Origin: JAAYEA01 sp012689325
Lineage (GTDB): Bacteria; Chloroflexota; Anaerolineae; JAAYEA01
Length of the DNA stretch: 15,682 bases
Assembly: GCA_036841525.1 (NCBI GenBank)
Contig: DAITVZ010000087.1
Coordinates: 1-15,682 of the forward strand
Reading direction: 5' to 3'
In this document: positions 1 through 7,221 of the stretch, piece after piece
Position numbering within the stretch: the stretch's first letter is position 1
Layout of the letters: every line of letters starts with the position of its first letter
Notes under the pieces: generated by a model
What the model saw: only the letters and a program-made list of their open reading frames with translations
Databases searched by the model: none
Told to the model about the DNA's origin: nothing
Made by a program: the position numbers and the translations under genes

Positions 1-86
1 TACTGGCCGAAGCTAGGTCGGTGAAGTATGCCCCGCGACCGCCACGCTGTCTCGTTCCGAAAGAAACGCTCGTCAGGGGGAAGGTA

Positions 87-806
87 ATGGCACAGAGGAT
101 AGATGTCCTTGCACGGGTGGCGCGCCAGGCCGATCTCATGGCCCGACCCGACGCCGCACTTGTGCAAAAGGGCGAGACCTCCTACCTCCTGGTCAAGCGA
201 ATTCTGGATCTCGTCGTCGCCTCGGTGTTGTTGGTCCTGTTGGCGCCCCTGTTGCTCCTCATTGCGCTGCTGATCCATCTGGACTCCCCAGGCCCCGTGC
301 TGCTGACCCAAAAGCGCGTCGGGCAGGGAGGGCGCATCTTTGGTTTCTTCAAGTTTCGCACCATGTTCCAGCATATCAACTGTGAAGCGCACCGTGAGTT
401 CGCCTGCAACTATGTGAGCGGCAGGTTCCAGCCGGCGGACCGGGCGGGCGCGGCGCTTTTCAAGCCGGCGGCGAAGCAGGTGACTCGCGTGGGGCGCATC
501 TTGCGCCGGGCCAGCCTGGACGAGCTGCCGCAGCTCCTCAACGTGCTCAGGGGAGAGATGAGCCTGGTAGGCCCTCGGCCCTCGATCTATTACGAACTGG
601 AGGCCTACAAGCCGTGGCACTTGCGCAGGCTCGAGGCCCTGCCGGGGATGACCGGGTGGGCGCAGATTCACGGGCGCAGCACCTTGGCCTTTGATCGGAT
701 CGTCGAGCTCGATCTCGAGTACCTGAGGTCGCGTTCGTTGCGCAAGGACCTGGTCATTCTGTTGCGGACGGTGCCGGTGGTCGTTTCGGGCAAGGGGGCG
801 GGTTAG
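87..806 (+). CDS. Undecaprenyl-phosphate sugar-phosphate transferase, small monotopic PGT type
   Basis: Transfers a sugar-1-phosphate from a nucleotide sugar to a polyprenyl phosphate at the inner face of the membrane, the first step in building exopolysaccharide, O-antigen or other glycans. Seen: one N-terminal hydrophobic segment (about residues 38-62, KRILDLVVASVLLVLLAPLL) with a mid-helix Pro as in re-entrant monotopic enzymes, then KRVGQGG, FKFRTM, the catalytic-type SLDELPQ (Asp145-Glu146), GEMSLVGPRP and PGMTGWAQI. At 239 aa it is the short form; the N-terminal multi-helix part of WcaJ-type enzymes is absent. I prefer ATG 87 because AGGGGG lies six bases upstream; a GTG at 21 would add 22 residues with no good ribosome site. 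The sugar cannot be told from sequence. It probably belongs to a glycan cluster to the left. The next gene has its own promoter, so the two are probably not one operon. Confidence 0.93.
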   Translation: MAQRIDVLARVARQADLMARPDAALVQKGETSYLLVKRILDLVVASVLLVLLAPLLLLIALLIHLDSPGPVLLTQKRVGQGGRIFGFFKFRTMFQHINCEAHREFACNYVSGRFQPADRAGAALFKPAAKQVTRVGRILRRASLDELPQLLNVLRGEMSLVGPRPSIYYELEAYKPWHLRRLEALPGMTGWAQIHGRSTLAFDRIVELDLEYLRSRSLRKDLVILLRTVPVVVSGKGAG

Positions 807-865
807 GCGTCTCGCTTCGCGGCCTCCTCCATGCGGAAGGGTTCCGGCCCGGCCATCAGCCACAT

Positions 866-894
866 TTGACGCATCTTGAGGCGAAAACTATAAT
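866..894 (+). promoter_or_regulatory. Sigma70-type promoter for the beta-helix surface protein
   Basis: TTGACG (866-871) and a perfect TATAAT (889-894) are separated by exactly 17 bp, a near-consensus housekeeping promoter in a GC-rich genome. Transcription should start near 901, leaving a leader of about 205 nt before the ATG at 1106. No other promoter of this quality is visible in the gap. Confidence 0.8.
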
Positions 895-933
895 GGCTTG
901 AACCAGCCTGAAAGCTTTCTGGCGGAGGGGGGA

Positions 934-1083
934 ATGCGGATACAAGGCCGGCCTGCTTTTCACAGGGTCGCTCGACCCTGTGTTTTGCGTTCCTTGCCGC
1001 CTGCGCGATTTGCCCCAGCCGTTTCTGCCCCCATATACCCTGTTGCTTTCCATGACATGACGCACGGCGCTTGTTCGGGATAG
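934..1083 (+). other. Possible 49-codon leader ORF in the 5' leader (uncertain)
   Basis: ATG 934 follows GGAGG (924-928) at five bases and opens a 49-codon frame ending in TAG at 1081-1083, just before the ribosome site of the next gene (GGGAGG, 1091-1096). It lies wholly inside the predicted leader RNA and reads through the inverted repeat at 961-982. The peptide (starts MRIQGRPAFHRV, Pro/Ala/Arg-rich) matches no family I know, has no signal peptide or membrane segment, and could be chance. Only the strong ribosome site and the placement argue for translation. Confidence 0.22.
961..986 (+). promoter_or_regulatory. Perfect inverted repeat with T-run in the leader (attenuator or operator)
   Basis: CACAGGGTCG (961-970) and CGACCCTGTG (973-982) are perfect inverted copies separated by two bases; as RNA this gives about 9 bp closed by a 4-nt loop. 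TTTT follows at 983-986, then GC-rich sequence. It lies about 60 nt after the predicted start of transcription and well before the gene, so it could be a weak intrinsic terminator acting as an attenuator, or a dyad operator. The T-run is short, so termination would be inefficient. Confidence 0.45.
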
Positions 1084-1105
1084 CACCCACGGGAGGGATC
1101 TGCAT

Positions 1106-4100
1106 ATGATGCCCGCAAGACATGGCAAGGCCTCGGAGCATAGCCCAACGGGACGCACTGGTGTGGTCTCTGCTCGAGGGCTCAGGGCGCTGTCGCTTGT
1201 GTTGGTGGTGCTCCTTGCGCTGCTTGGCGCTCGTCAACTGTCCGCCGCTGGCCCTACCTATGTTTCCGGCGCCATCGCCACTAGCACCAACTGGACCACC
1301 ACCGGCAGCCCCTACGTCATCACCGGCGACGTCACGGTGCTGCCCGGGGCCACCCTGACCATCCGCCCAGGCGTGCAGGTGCGCTTCAACGCCACCGACG
1401 CCAGCAACGCGGGCAGCTATCCCACCAAGACCGAGCTGATCATCCGCGGCCGGCTGGACGCCGCCGGCACAGCCGCGCAGCCCATCCTCATCACCTCCAA
1501 TGGCCTGACCATTGGGGCTACCTGGGGTGAGATCGCGATCCACAGCAACGACAACACCATCGCCTATGCTGACATCCGCTATGCCACCTATGGCGTGCAA
1601 TTCTACGGCACGGCGGGCTCCCCGGTGTCCAACAACCGGATCCTCTCCACCCAGTTCTTCCGCTGCGGCGATGACACGCTGGTGGATGACGCCCTAGTCT
1701 GCGCGGGCGGCGGGGTCGACGAGGTGGGCGGCGCGATCCGCGGCGCCTACGTGGATAGCAGCACCTTCCTGCAAAACGAGATTCACGCCAGCGAGCGGGG
1801 CATCTGGCTGGAGAGCTCGGATCACAACGTCATTCGCGAAAACACGATCTATGACTTGCAGCAGACCGGCATCCGCCTGAGCGGCGATAGCTCTCATAAC
1901 CTGGTGCGGGCCAACTCGGTGCGCGGCATCGCCAGCTACGGCCTCGAGCTGATCGGCGGGGCGGGCAACCAGGGCGTGGGCAACGTCGTCAATTTCAACT
2001 CGATCCACGACACCTGGGACGTGGGTTTGGTGCTCGGCTATCAGAACACGGCCGATGCCCACGAGAACGTCCTCTACCGCACCGCCTACAACCCTGACAA
2101 TCGCAACTGCAATGGCGCCGGCTATGACCTGAACCTGGTCAGCGGCATCTTGCTGGATGCGACGTCTGATTCGAACCTGACGGCGAACCGGGTCTATGAG
2201 AACGGCAACGCCAAGTGGGGCATCGCCGCCCATGGCGTCGATATCCAAGGCGGATCCACGGATAACGTGCTGGCCGAGAACAGCATCTATAACCACCCAG
2301 GCGATGGCGTCGTGGTGGTGGGCGCCAGCACAGACCGGAACACGCTGACGGAGAACGTCATCTATGGCAACGCGGGCATCGGCATCGATCTGGGCGATGA
2401 TGGCGTCACGCCAAACGACGTGGGCGACCTGGACGCGGGGCCAAACGAGGGGCTGAACTATCCGGAGATCGTCGATGTCGCCTATCTGGGCGGCACGCGT
2501 TACACGGTGCAAGGCACGAGCGCGGCCGGCGCCACCGTCGAGCTGTTCGCCACCGACCTGGACAAGGCCGGCTATGGCGAGGCTTCCTCGTTCATCACCC
2601 GGACGACGGCCACCATTGCGGGCGTCTGGGGCATGACCTTCGACCTTGCGGATGCCATCATGGGCAGCCCCACCGCCACCGATGCCAGCGGCAATACCTC
2701 CGAGTTCGGCAAGAACAAGGTCGTCGCTGGGCACGTCTGGGTGGATGACGACTGGGTGGGCCGCCGGCTGGGCGACGTCGTGGACACCAAGATCTATGGT
2801 GTGAACGGCTTTGCCACCATCCAGGAGGCCGTGAACACCGTCGCCATCAGCGGCACGGTCCATATCCGCGCCGGCATCTATCGCGAGCAGGTGGTCATCG
2901 AGAAATCCGGGATCACTCTGGAGGGCGAGAGCTCCTCGCTGGTGATCTTGCGCGGCAACGGCCTGAGCAGCTACAGCACCATCCTCACCAGCGGCATCCA
3001 GAACGCCGCCATCGCCATCAACCCCGACAAGGTGGAGGCTGGCCACCCGCTGGGCATCAGCCTTCGCAACATGACCATCGAGCGGGCCGATGCGGCCATC
3101 TATATGCCCAAGTACGCCGAGGGCGTCATCATCGATAGCTGCGTCATCCAGCGCTCCCTCTTTGGCGTGCTGGCGGAGCAGGACGCTCGCGACCTCACCA
3201 TCACCAACAACACCTTCCAGGACAACGAGTATTCCATCTCGATCGGCTCGCACTATTCCAACCGCTTCCCCTACACCCACGCGTATAACGTGGTGATCAG
3301 CTCCAACCGCATCCTGGATGGCGACCACCAGATCGATCTGCAAGGCGAGATGGTGGGCATCCTCGTGTGGGAGGCGGATTGCGTGAGTCCCACCTCGGGC
3401 ATCGAAATCTATAACAACGAGGTGCGTGACCAGAGCTACGGCATCTATCTGGCGGGCGTGCATGACGCGACCATTCAGGAAAACCTGATCGAGGATATCC
3501 CCTACCGCATCACCGAGAGCCACTTTACGGAAAACGGTTACGGTATCCTGCTCTATAGCTGGTCGGGCCTTGGCAACTGCGCGGCGGCTCTGACGCAGAA
3601 CGTGGACGTGCTGACCAACACGATCCGTACCAGCTACAAGGGCCTGGTCAGCCTCGGCGCGCGGGACGTCTGGGTCCAGGGCAACTCGATCCTGGAGAAC
3701 GCCAACGATGGCGTCGAGATCGGCCCCTCCACCAACCAAAAGATCCGCTGGCCCATTGCGCCCGCCACGATCTATGCTTACAACAACGAGCTGCACGGCA
3801 ACGCCATCTGCGGCAATGGGGCCTACCAACTGGACAACCTGCAGCCAGCCGCCGTCTCGGGCGTGCTGCCCGCCACCTGCAACTGGTGGGGGACCAACAC
3901 GCCGGCCTCCGGCGCGGAGATCAACAGCGCCGCCAACGTCGCCTATAGCCCCTGGATCGTGATGTCCCTGACGCCGCAGCCGCCGGCGGTCTCTGATAGC
4001 GGCACCTCCACCTCTCTCATCTATGCTGAATACAGCGAGTGCAACGGCTATACGATCCCCAATGGCCACGAGGTCCTCTTTGACAGCAGCGGCGGCGAGC

Positions 4101-6259
4101 TGGATCCGCGGCTGAACACGACCCTGAACGGCCAGACCTGGACCGAACTGCTCGCCAACGTGACCGGCACCATCGTGGTGACCGCGACGGACCAATGCGG
4201 CCAGGTGATGGTGGCCGCGGTGGATGCCGTTGGCTACGAGCCCGATGCCGAGTTCATCGAACATAACATGACCGTGGAGGCCAACTCGGACGAGACCTTC
4301 CGCTTTGTCGAGTATGAGGGCCAGGCCGACACGGCGGTGGTCACGATCACCTTCCCGTTCCGCTTTGACTTTAACATGGGGCTGCCTGCCGGCGCGGTGG
4401 TTGGCTCCGGCTCGGTGGAGATGGAGAACCCGGCCACTACCTGCCCGCTGTCGCTGGTGGTCTCGGATGTCCTCTCGCGCGAGGTGCCCATCGGCTCCAA
4501 CGAGTGGATCACCTATACCGCCCACTGGGTCATGGATAGCCCGGATGGCTGCTCGGTGCTGCCGGATCGCGATATCTGGATCACGGGCACCAAAGATATC
4601 GGCTGGACGTTCCTGGTCGAGTACCCGCCGGATGGCGATTACGTCATGCCCACCACGGTGACGACGACCCTGACCATCTCGGGCACTGCCGGCGGCCGGG
4701 TGGTGGTGACCAACCCCTCCTGCGCGACGTACTATCCCATCGGCATCTTTTTCCGCTCCGAGCTGAACCAGATCCTCTGTCGCAGCACGGGCGTGGACAA
4801 GGTGCCAACGCCGGTCTGGCTTATGGAGCGCTACCCGGTGGGGCCTTCGTTCCAGCGGGGCATCATCGAGACGATCCTGCCGGAGCCCTTTGTGGCCTGG
4901 GTGCACGATAGCTCGCGCTGCAACAACGGCATCGCCGATGTGCCTATCCAATGGGATATCATCCTGGCTCCAGAGGGGGCAACCGGCCAAAAGATCACGG
5001 CGCACCACTTTTACACGGACGCCACCGGCCGGGCCCTGGCCTGGCTGACCTTGGGCAACAAGACGGGGCAGTACGTGATCCGCGCCTGGTCGCCGCAGGC
5101 GCGCGGAGAGGCGATCTTTTCCGCGCAGGCCACCGCCGAGGGCTGCACCGTCACGATGATCTCGTATGGCATCGACGATACCTGGGTCTCGGATGACGAA
5201 GGCAACCATCGCGAAACCACGTACCTGCGCATCGGCGATGGGCGCTACGACGTGGGCCTGCGCTTCCGCGAGCCGGGCGTGCCGCAGGGCAGCCTCGTCT
5301 CTTCGGCGGTCATTCGCTTCTCGCCCGCCATCTCGAGCACCGCGCCGGTCACCGTCACGATCTATGGCGAGCCGACGGACTATGCCGAGCCGTTCCTGGC
5401 CTCCACCGAGCTGGTGCCCTTCCGACCTCGCACCAACGCCTCGGTAACGTGGGTCATCGATTGCCTGCACTGGAAATCCTGGATTCGGCCCGTCTCGCCG
5501 AACATCGCCCCGATCATCCAAGAGATCGTGGACCGGCCGGGCTGGCTCCATCACAACGCCCTGGCGCTCTTCCTGATCGCCGACCCGCGGGACCGCGGCA
5601 ATGGCTATCGCGACGTCTATTCCTACGAGGGAGCGATGGCGGAGGAGGCGCCGTGGTCGGCGCCCGAGCTGGAGATCTGTTTCATCCCGCCGTGGGCCAT
5701 CACGCCCTCGCCGACGCCCACGGTGACCGAGACGCCGTGGAATACGCCCACGCCCACGCGCACGCCCAAGCTGGACGCGAGCCCGACGCCGACGCCGACC
5801 GTCACGGGGACGCCAACCAAGCGGTACACCGCCACGGCGACCACCACGCCGGTCACGGCCACGCCTTCCCTGACCCGCGTGCCCACCTGGACGCCGACAG
5901 TGCCGGTCACGGGCGAGATTCGGGGCCTGGTGTGGGAGGACGCCAACGAGGATGGCGATAGGGACCTGGGCGAGCCAGCCATCGCGGGGGTGCAGATCAC
6001 CCTGCGCGACCAGCAGGCCCAGCCGATCACCTCGGCGAGCACCGGGCCGGATGGCGTCTATGCCTTCCCCAACCTGCCGCCAGCCATCTATATCGTGCAA
6101 GAGGTCGATCTGCCTGGCTATTACTCCACCACCCCCAACAGCGCGCAGGTGCAGGTGCTGGGCAACGACATCATCTGGGTGGACTTTGGAGACAAGCGCC
6201 AGGACAACAGCATCGTGCAGTCGGGCATCTACTTGCCGGCGATCCTCAAGCAGGATTGA
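1106..6259 (+). CDS. Giant secreted right-handed beta-helix surface protein with Ig-like, DNRLRE-like and SdrD-B-like modules
   Basis: A 1717-aa exported protein with no catalytic motif I recognise; likely a surface or extracellular adhesin/carbohydrate-interacting protein. Order of parts: signal peptide (hydrophobic core about 28-41, cleavage near 47); first parallel beta-helix (about 70-440, many N-x-I/V-x-x-N-x-I/V turns), ending in the GIDLGDDGVTPND motif common after such helices; short Ig-like stretch; second helix (about 560-950), opening with FATIQEAVNTV and HIRAGIYREQ and closing with NWWGTNTP and YSPWI; a Big_1/invasin-like domain (about 955-1050); two less clear beta domains to about 1340; a DNRLRE-like module (about 1350-1530, VGLRFREPGVPQGS); a Thr/Pro linker (about 1530-1605); an SdrD B-like repeat (about 1607-1700, GLVWEDANEDGDRDLGEP); and the tail IYLPAILKQD. 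Start: ATG 1106 has GGGAGG nine bases upstream; ATG 1109 is equally possible. The family calls come from motif reading only. Confidence 0.92.
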   Translation: MMPARHGKASEHSPTGRTGVVSARGLRALSLVLVVLLALLGARQLSAAGPTYVSGAIATSTNWTTTGSPYVITGDVTVLPGATLTIRPGVQVRFNATDASNAGSYPTKTELIIRGRLDAAGTAAQPILITSNGLTIGATWGEIAIHSNDNTIAYADIRYATYGVQFYGTAGSPVSNNRILSTQFFRCGDDTLVDDALVCAGGGVDEVGGAIRGAYVDSSTFLQNEIHASERGIWLESSDHNVIRENTIYDLQQTGIRLSGDSSHNLVRANSVRGIASYGLELIGGAGNQGVGNVVNFNSIHDTWDVGLVLGYQNTADAHENVLYRTAYNPDNRNCNGAGYDLNLVSGILLDATSDSNLTANRVYENGNAKWGIAAHGVDIQGGSTDNVLAENSIYNHPGDGVVVVGASTDRNTLTENVIYGNAGIGIDLGDDGVTPNDVGDLDAGPNEGLNYPEIVDVAYLGGTRYTVQGTSAAGATVELFATDLDKAGYGEASSFITRTTATIAGVWGMTFDLADAIMGSPTATDASGNTSEFGKNKVVAGHVWVDDDWVGRRLGDVVDTKIYGVNGFATIQEAVNTVAISGTVHIRAGIYREQVVIEKSGITLEGESSSLVILRGNGLSSYSTILTSGIQNAAIAINPDKVEAGHPLGISLRNMTIERADAAIYMPKYAEGVIIDSCVIQRSLFGVLAEQDARDLTITNNTFQDNEYSISIGSHYSNRFPYTHAYNVVISSNRILDGDHQIDLQGEMVGILVWEADCVSPTSGIEIYNNEVRDQSYGIYLAGVHDATIQENLIEDIPYRITESHFTENGYGILLYSWSGLGNCAAALTQNVDVLTNTIRTSYKGLVSLGARDVWVQGNSILENANDGVEIGPSTNQKIRWPIAPATIYAYNNELHGNAICGNGAYQLDNLQPAAVSGVLPATCNWWGTNTPASGAEINSAANVAYSPWIVMSLTPQPPAVSDSGTSTSLIYAEYSECNGYTIPNGHEVLFDSSGGELDPRLNTTLNGQTWTELLANVTGTIVVTATDQCGQVMVAAVDAVGYEPDAEFIEHNMTVEANSDETFRFVEYEGQADTAVVTITFPFRFDFNMGLPAGAVVGSGSVEMENPATTCPLSLVVSDVLSREVPIGSNEWITYTAHWVMDSPDGCSVLPDRDIWITGTKDIGWTFLVEYPPDGDYVMPTTVTTTLTISGTAGGRVVVTNPSCATYYPIGIFFRSELNQILCRSTGVDKVPTPVWLMERYPVGPSFQRGIIETILPEPFVAWVHDSSRCNNGIADVPIQWDIILAPEGATGQKITAHHFYTDATGRALAWLTLGNKTGQYVIRAWSPQARGEAIFSAQATAEGCTVTMISYGIDDTWVSDDEGNHRETTYLRIGDGRYDVGLRFREPGVPQGSLVSSAVIRFSPAISSTAPVTVTIYGEPTDYAEPFLASTELVPFRPRTNASVTWVIDCLHWKSWIRPVSPNIAPIIQEIVDRPGWLHHNALALFLIADPRDRGNGYRDVYSYEGAMAEEAPWSAPELEICFIPPWAITPSPTPTVTETPWNTPTPTRTPKLDASPTPTPTVTGTPTKRYTATATTTPVTATPSLTRVPTWTPTVPVTGEIRGLVWEDANEDGDRDLGEPAIAGVQITLRDQQAQPITSASTGPDGVYAFPNLPPAIYIVQEVDLPGYYSTTPNSAQVQVLGNDIIWVDFGDKRQDNSIVQSGIYLPAILKQD
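5698..5912 (+). repeat. Low-complexity Thr/Pro linker repeats
   Basis: Degenerate repeats of ACGCCG/ACGCCC-type units encode TPTPT-like sequence between the DNRLRE-like module and the SdrD-B-like domain. It is a flexible, possibly glycosylated spacer rather than a separate element; the repeat is in protein and DNA but imperfect. Confidence 0.75.
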
Positions 6260-6263
6260 TCTG

Positions 6264-6292
6264 TTGGCGCGTTTTCGGACTTGTGGTATACT
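6264..6292 (+). promoter_or_regulatory. Extended -10 promoter for the methyltransferase
   Basis: TTGGCG (6264-6269), a 17-bp spacer, and TATACT (6287-6292) preceded by TGG, which makes an extended -10 element (TGnTATACT). It starts only five bases after the stop codon of the surface-protein gene. The start of transcription would be near 6299, at the foot of the hairpin at 6298-6326. Confidence 0.65.
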
Positions 6293-6297
6293 CCATC

Positions 6298-6326
6298 AAG
6301 GGGCTGAGAGCCGATCTCAGCCCCTT
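6298..6326 (+). promoter_or_regulatory. Perfect 12-bp hairpin at the predicted 5' end of the methyltransferase mRNA
   Basis: AAGGGGCTGAGA (6298-6309) and TCTCAGCCCCTT (6315-6326) pair perfectly around a 5-nt loop. No T-run follows (GCGAGTTTG), so it is a poor intrinsic terminator for the upstream gene, though it could still play that part. Because the predicted transcription start falls at its foot, it may instead be a 5'-terminal stem-loop that protects the methyltransferase mRNA. Confidence 0.55.
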
Positions 6327-6347
6327 GCGAGTTTGTAAAGGGGTGCG

Positions 6348-7148
6348 ATGGCAAACGAAACCAAGTCGTATTTCCAGCAAAAGGGGACGGTGATCTCTTG
6401 GTGGTACCCGGAGAGCGAGCGCGAGCCGCTGCACGAGCACTATGAGGAGCAGTTGCGCTGGGTGCTTGCGCAGGCCAACTGGCAGGGCGCGCGGGTGGCC
6501 GATATCGGCACGGGCAAGGGGCGCTTTGCGATCGCTTGTGCGCGGCAAGGAGCCAAGGTCTATGCGCTGGATATCGCCCCCGAGATGCTGGACGAGGCCG
6601 GGCGTGCCGCCAAGCGCGCGGGTGCGCGGGTGCGCTTTGTGCGTGGCGATGCGGAGAACCTGCCCTACCCCGACCGCTTTTTCGACATCGTGCTCTGCAT
6701 GGAGACCATCATGCACGTGCCTCATCCGGAGCAGCTCGTTCGCGAGGTGGCGCGGATCGTCCGTCCTGGCGGGCTGGTGATCATGAGCATGACCAACAAG
6801 TATCGCATCAATGCCCTGCTGCGGCTGCCCGAGGTGCTCTATCGTCGCCTGCGGCCGGCCAAGAGCGAGGCCCCGCGCTACATGTGGTCCTATAGCGTGC
6901 CCCAGTTCCGCCGCTTCCTGCACCAGGCGGGCCTGGACATCCAGACTTTGCATGGGCAGGGCCTGCTGCAGGCCAACGCCCGGCTGCGCCTGGGCCGCAA
7001 GCTGTCGGTGGCGGCCTTCCCTCGTCCCTTTGCCCTGTGGTTCTTTGCCAAAGTGGAGCCGCCGCTGCGCGAAACCTTCTTGCGGGGCGTGATGGGCACG
7101 GTGATGGCGGTCGCCCGGCCCACGCCGACGAGCCCGGCCAAACGCTAG
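6348..7148 (+). CDS. Class I SAM-dependent methyltransferase
   Basis: A 266-aa soluble methyltransferase with a Rossmann fold of the Methyltransf_11/UbiE type; the substrate is unknown. Seen: motif I VADIGTGKGRF (50-60) binding S-adenosylmethionine, the acidic end of strand 2 in ALDIAPEML (73-81), RGDAENLPYPD (99-109), motif II FFDIVLCMETIMH (111-123) and motif III VRPGGLVIMS (138-147). The C-terminal third (about 155-266) has no named domain and likely forms the substrate cap. ATG 6348 follows AAAGGGG at four bases. It has its own promoter, so it is probably not strictly co-transcribed with the surface-protein gene 88 bp upstream. Location beside glycan and surface genes makes a glycan or lipid substrate possible, but the sequence does not show it. 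A small-molecule methylase is equally possible. Confidence 0.9.
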   Translation: MANETKSYFQQKGTVISWWYPESEREPLHEHYEEQLRWVLAQANWQGARVADIGTGKGRFAIACARQGAKVYALDIAPEMLDEAGRAAKRAGARVRFVRGDAENLPYPDRFFDIVLCMETIMHVPHPEQLVREVARIVRPGGLVIMSMTNKYRINALLRLPEVLYRRLRPAKSEAPRYMWSYSVPQFRRFLHQAGLDIQTLHGQGLLQANARLRLGRKLSVAAFPRPFALWFFAKVEPPLRETFLRGVMGTVMAVARPTPTSPAKR

Positions 7149-7166
7149 ACCCCAGCCTCCGACATA

Positions 7167-7199
7167 AAAGCCCCTGGCAAGAGACCTGCCAGGGGCTTT
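7167..7199. terminator. Bidirectional intrinsic terminator between convergent genes
   Basis: AAAGCCCCTGGCA (7167-7179) and TGCCAGGGGCTTT (7187-7199) form a perfect 13-bp GC-rich stem with a 7-nt loop. On the - strand the stem runs into TTTTATG; on the + strand it runs into TTTGGCGTTTT. It lies 18 bp after the methyltransferase stop and 22 bp after the stop of the convergent gene on the - strand, so it can serve both. Confidence 0.85.
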
Positions 7200-7221
7200 G
7201 GCGTTTTGATCGGGCAGTGCG

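Noticed and set aside
803..1600. A 265-codon - strand frame covering the promoter and leader region
   Set aside because: It overlaps the start of the surface-protein gene and the promoter, has low-complexity sequence and no family signature.
1694..6100. A 1468-codon open frame on the - strand antisense to the surface-protein gene
   Set aside because: It mirrors the codons of the real gene. High G+C at third positions removes stop codons on the opposite strand. The translation is His/Arg/Gly/Asp-rich without domains, and the + strand protein has clear families and a signal peptide.
6298..6326. The hairpin as a classical Rho-independent terminator of the surface-protein gene
   Set aside because: There is no run of T after the stem and the promoter of the next gene places the transcription start at its foot; a terminator role is kept only as a second possibility.
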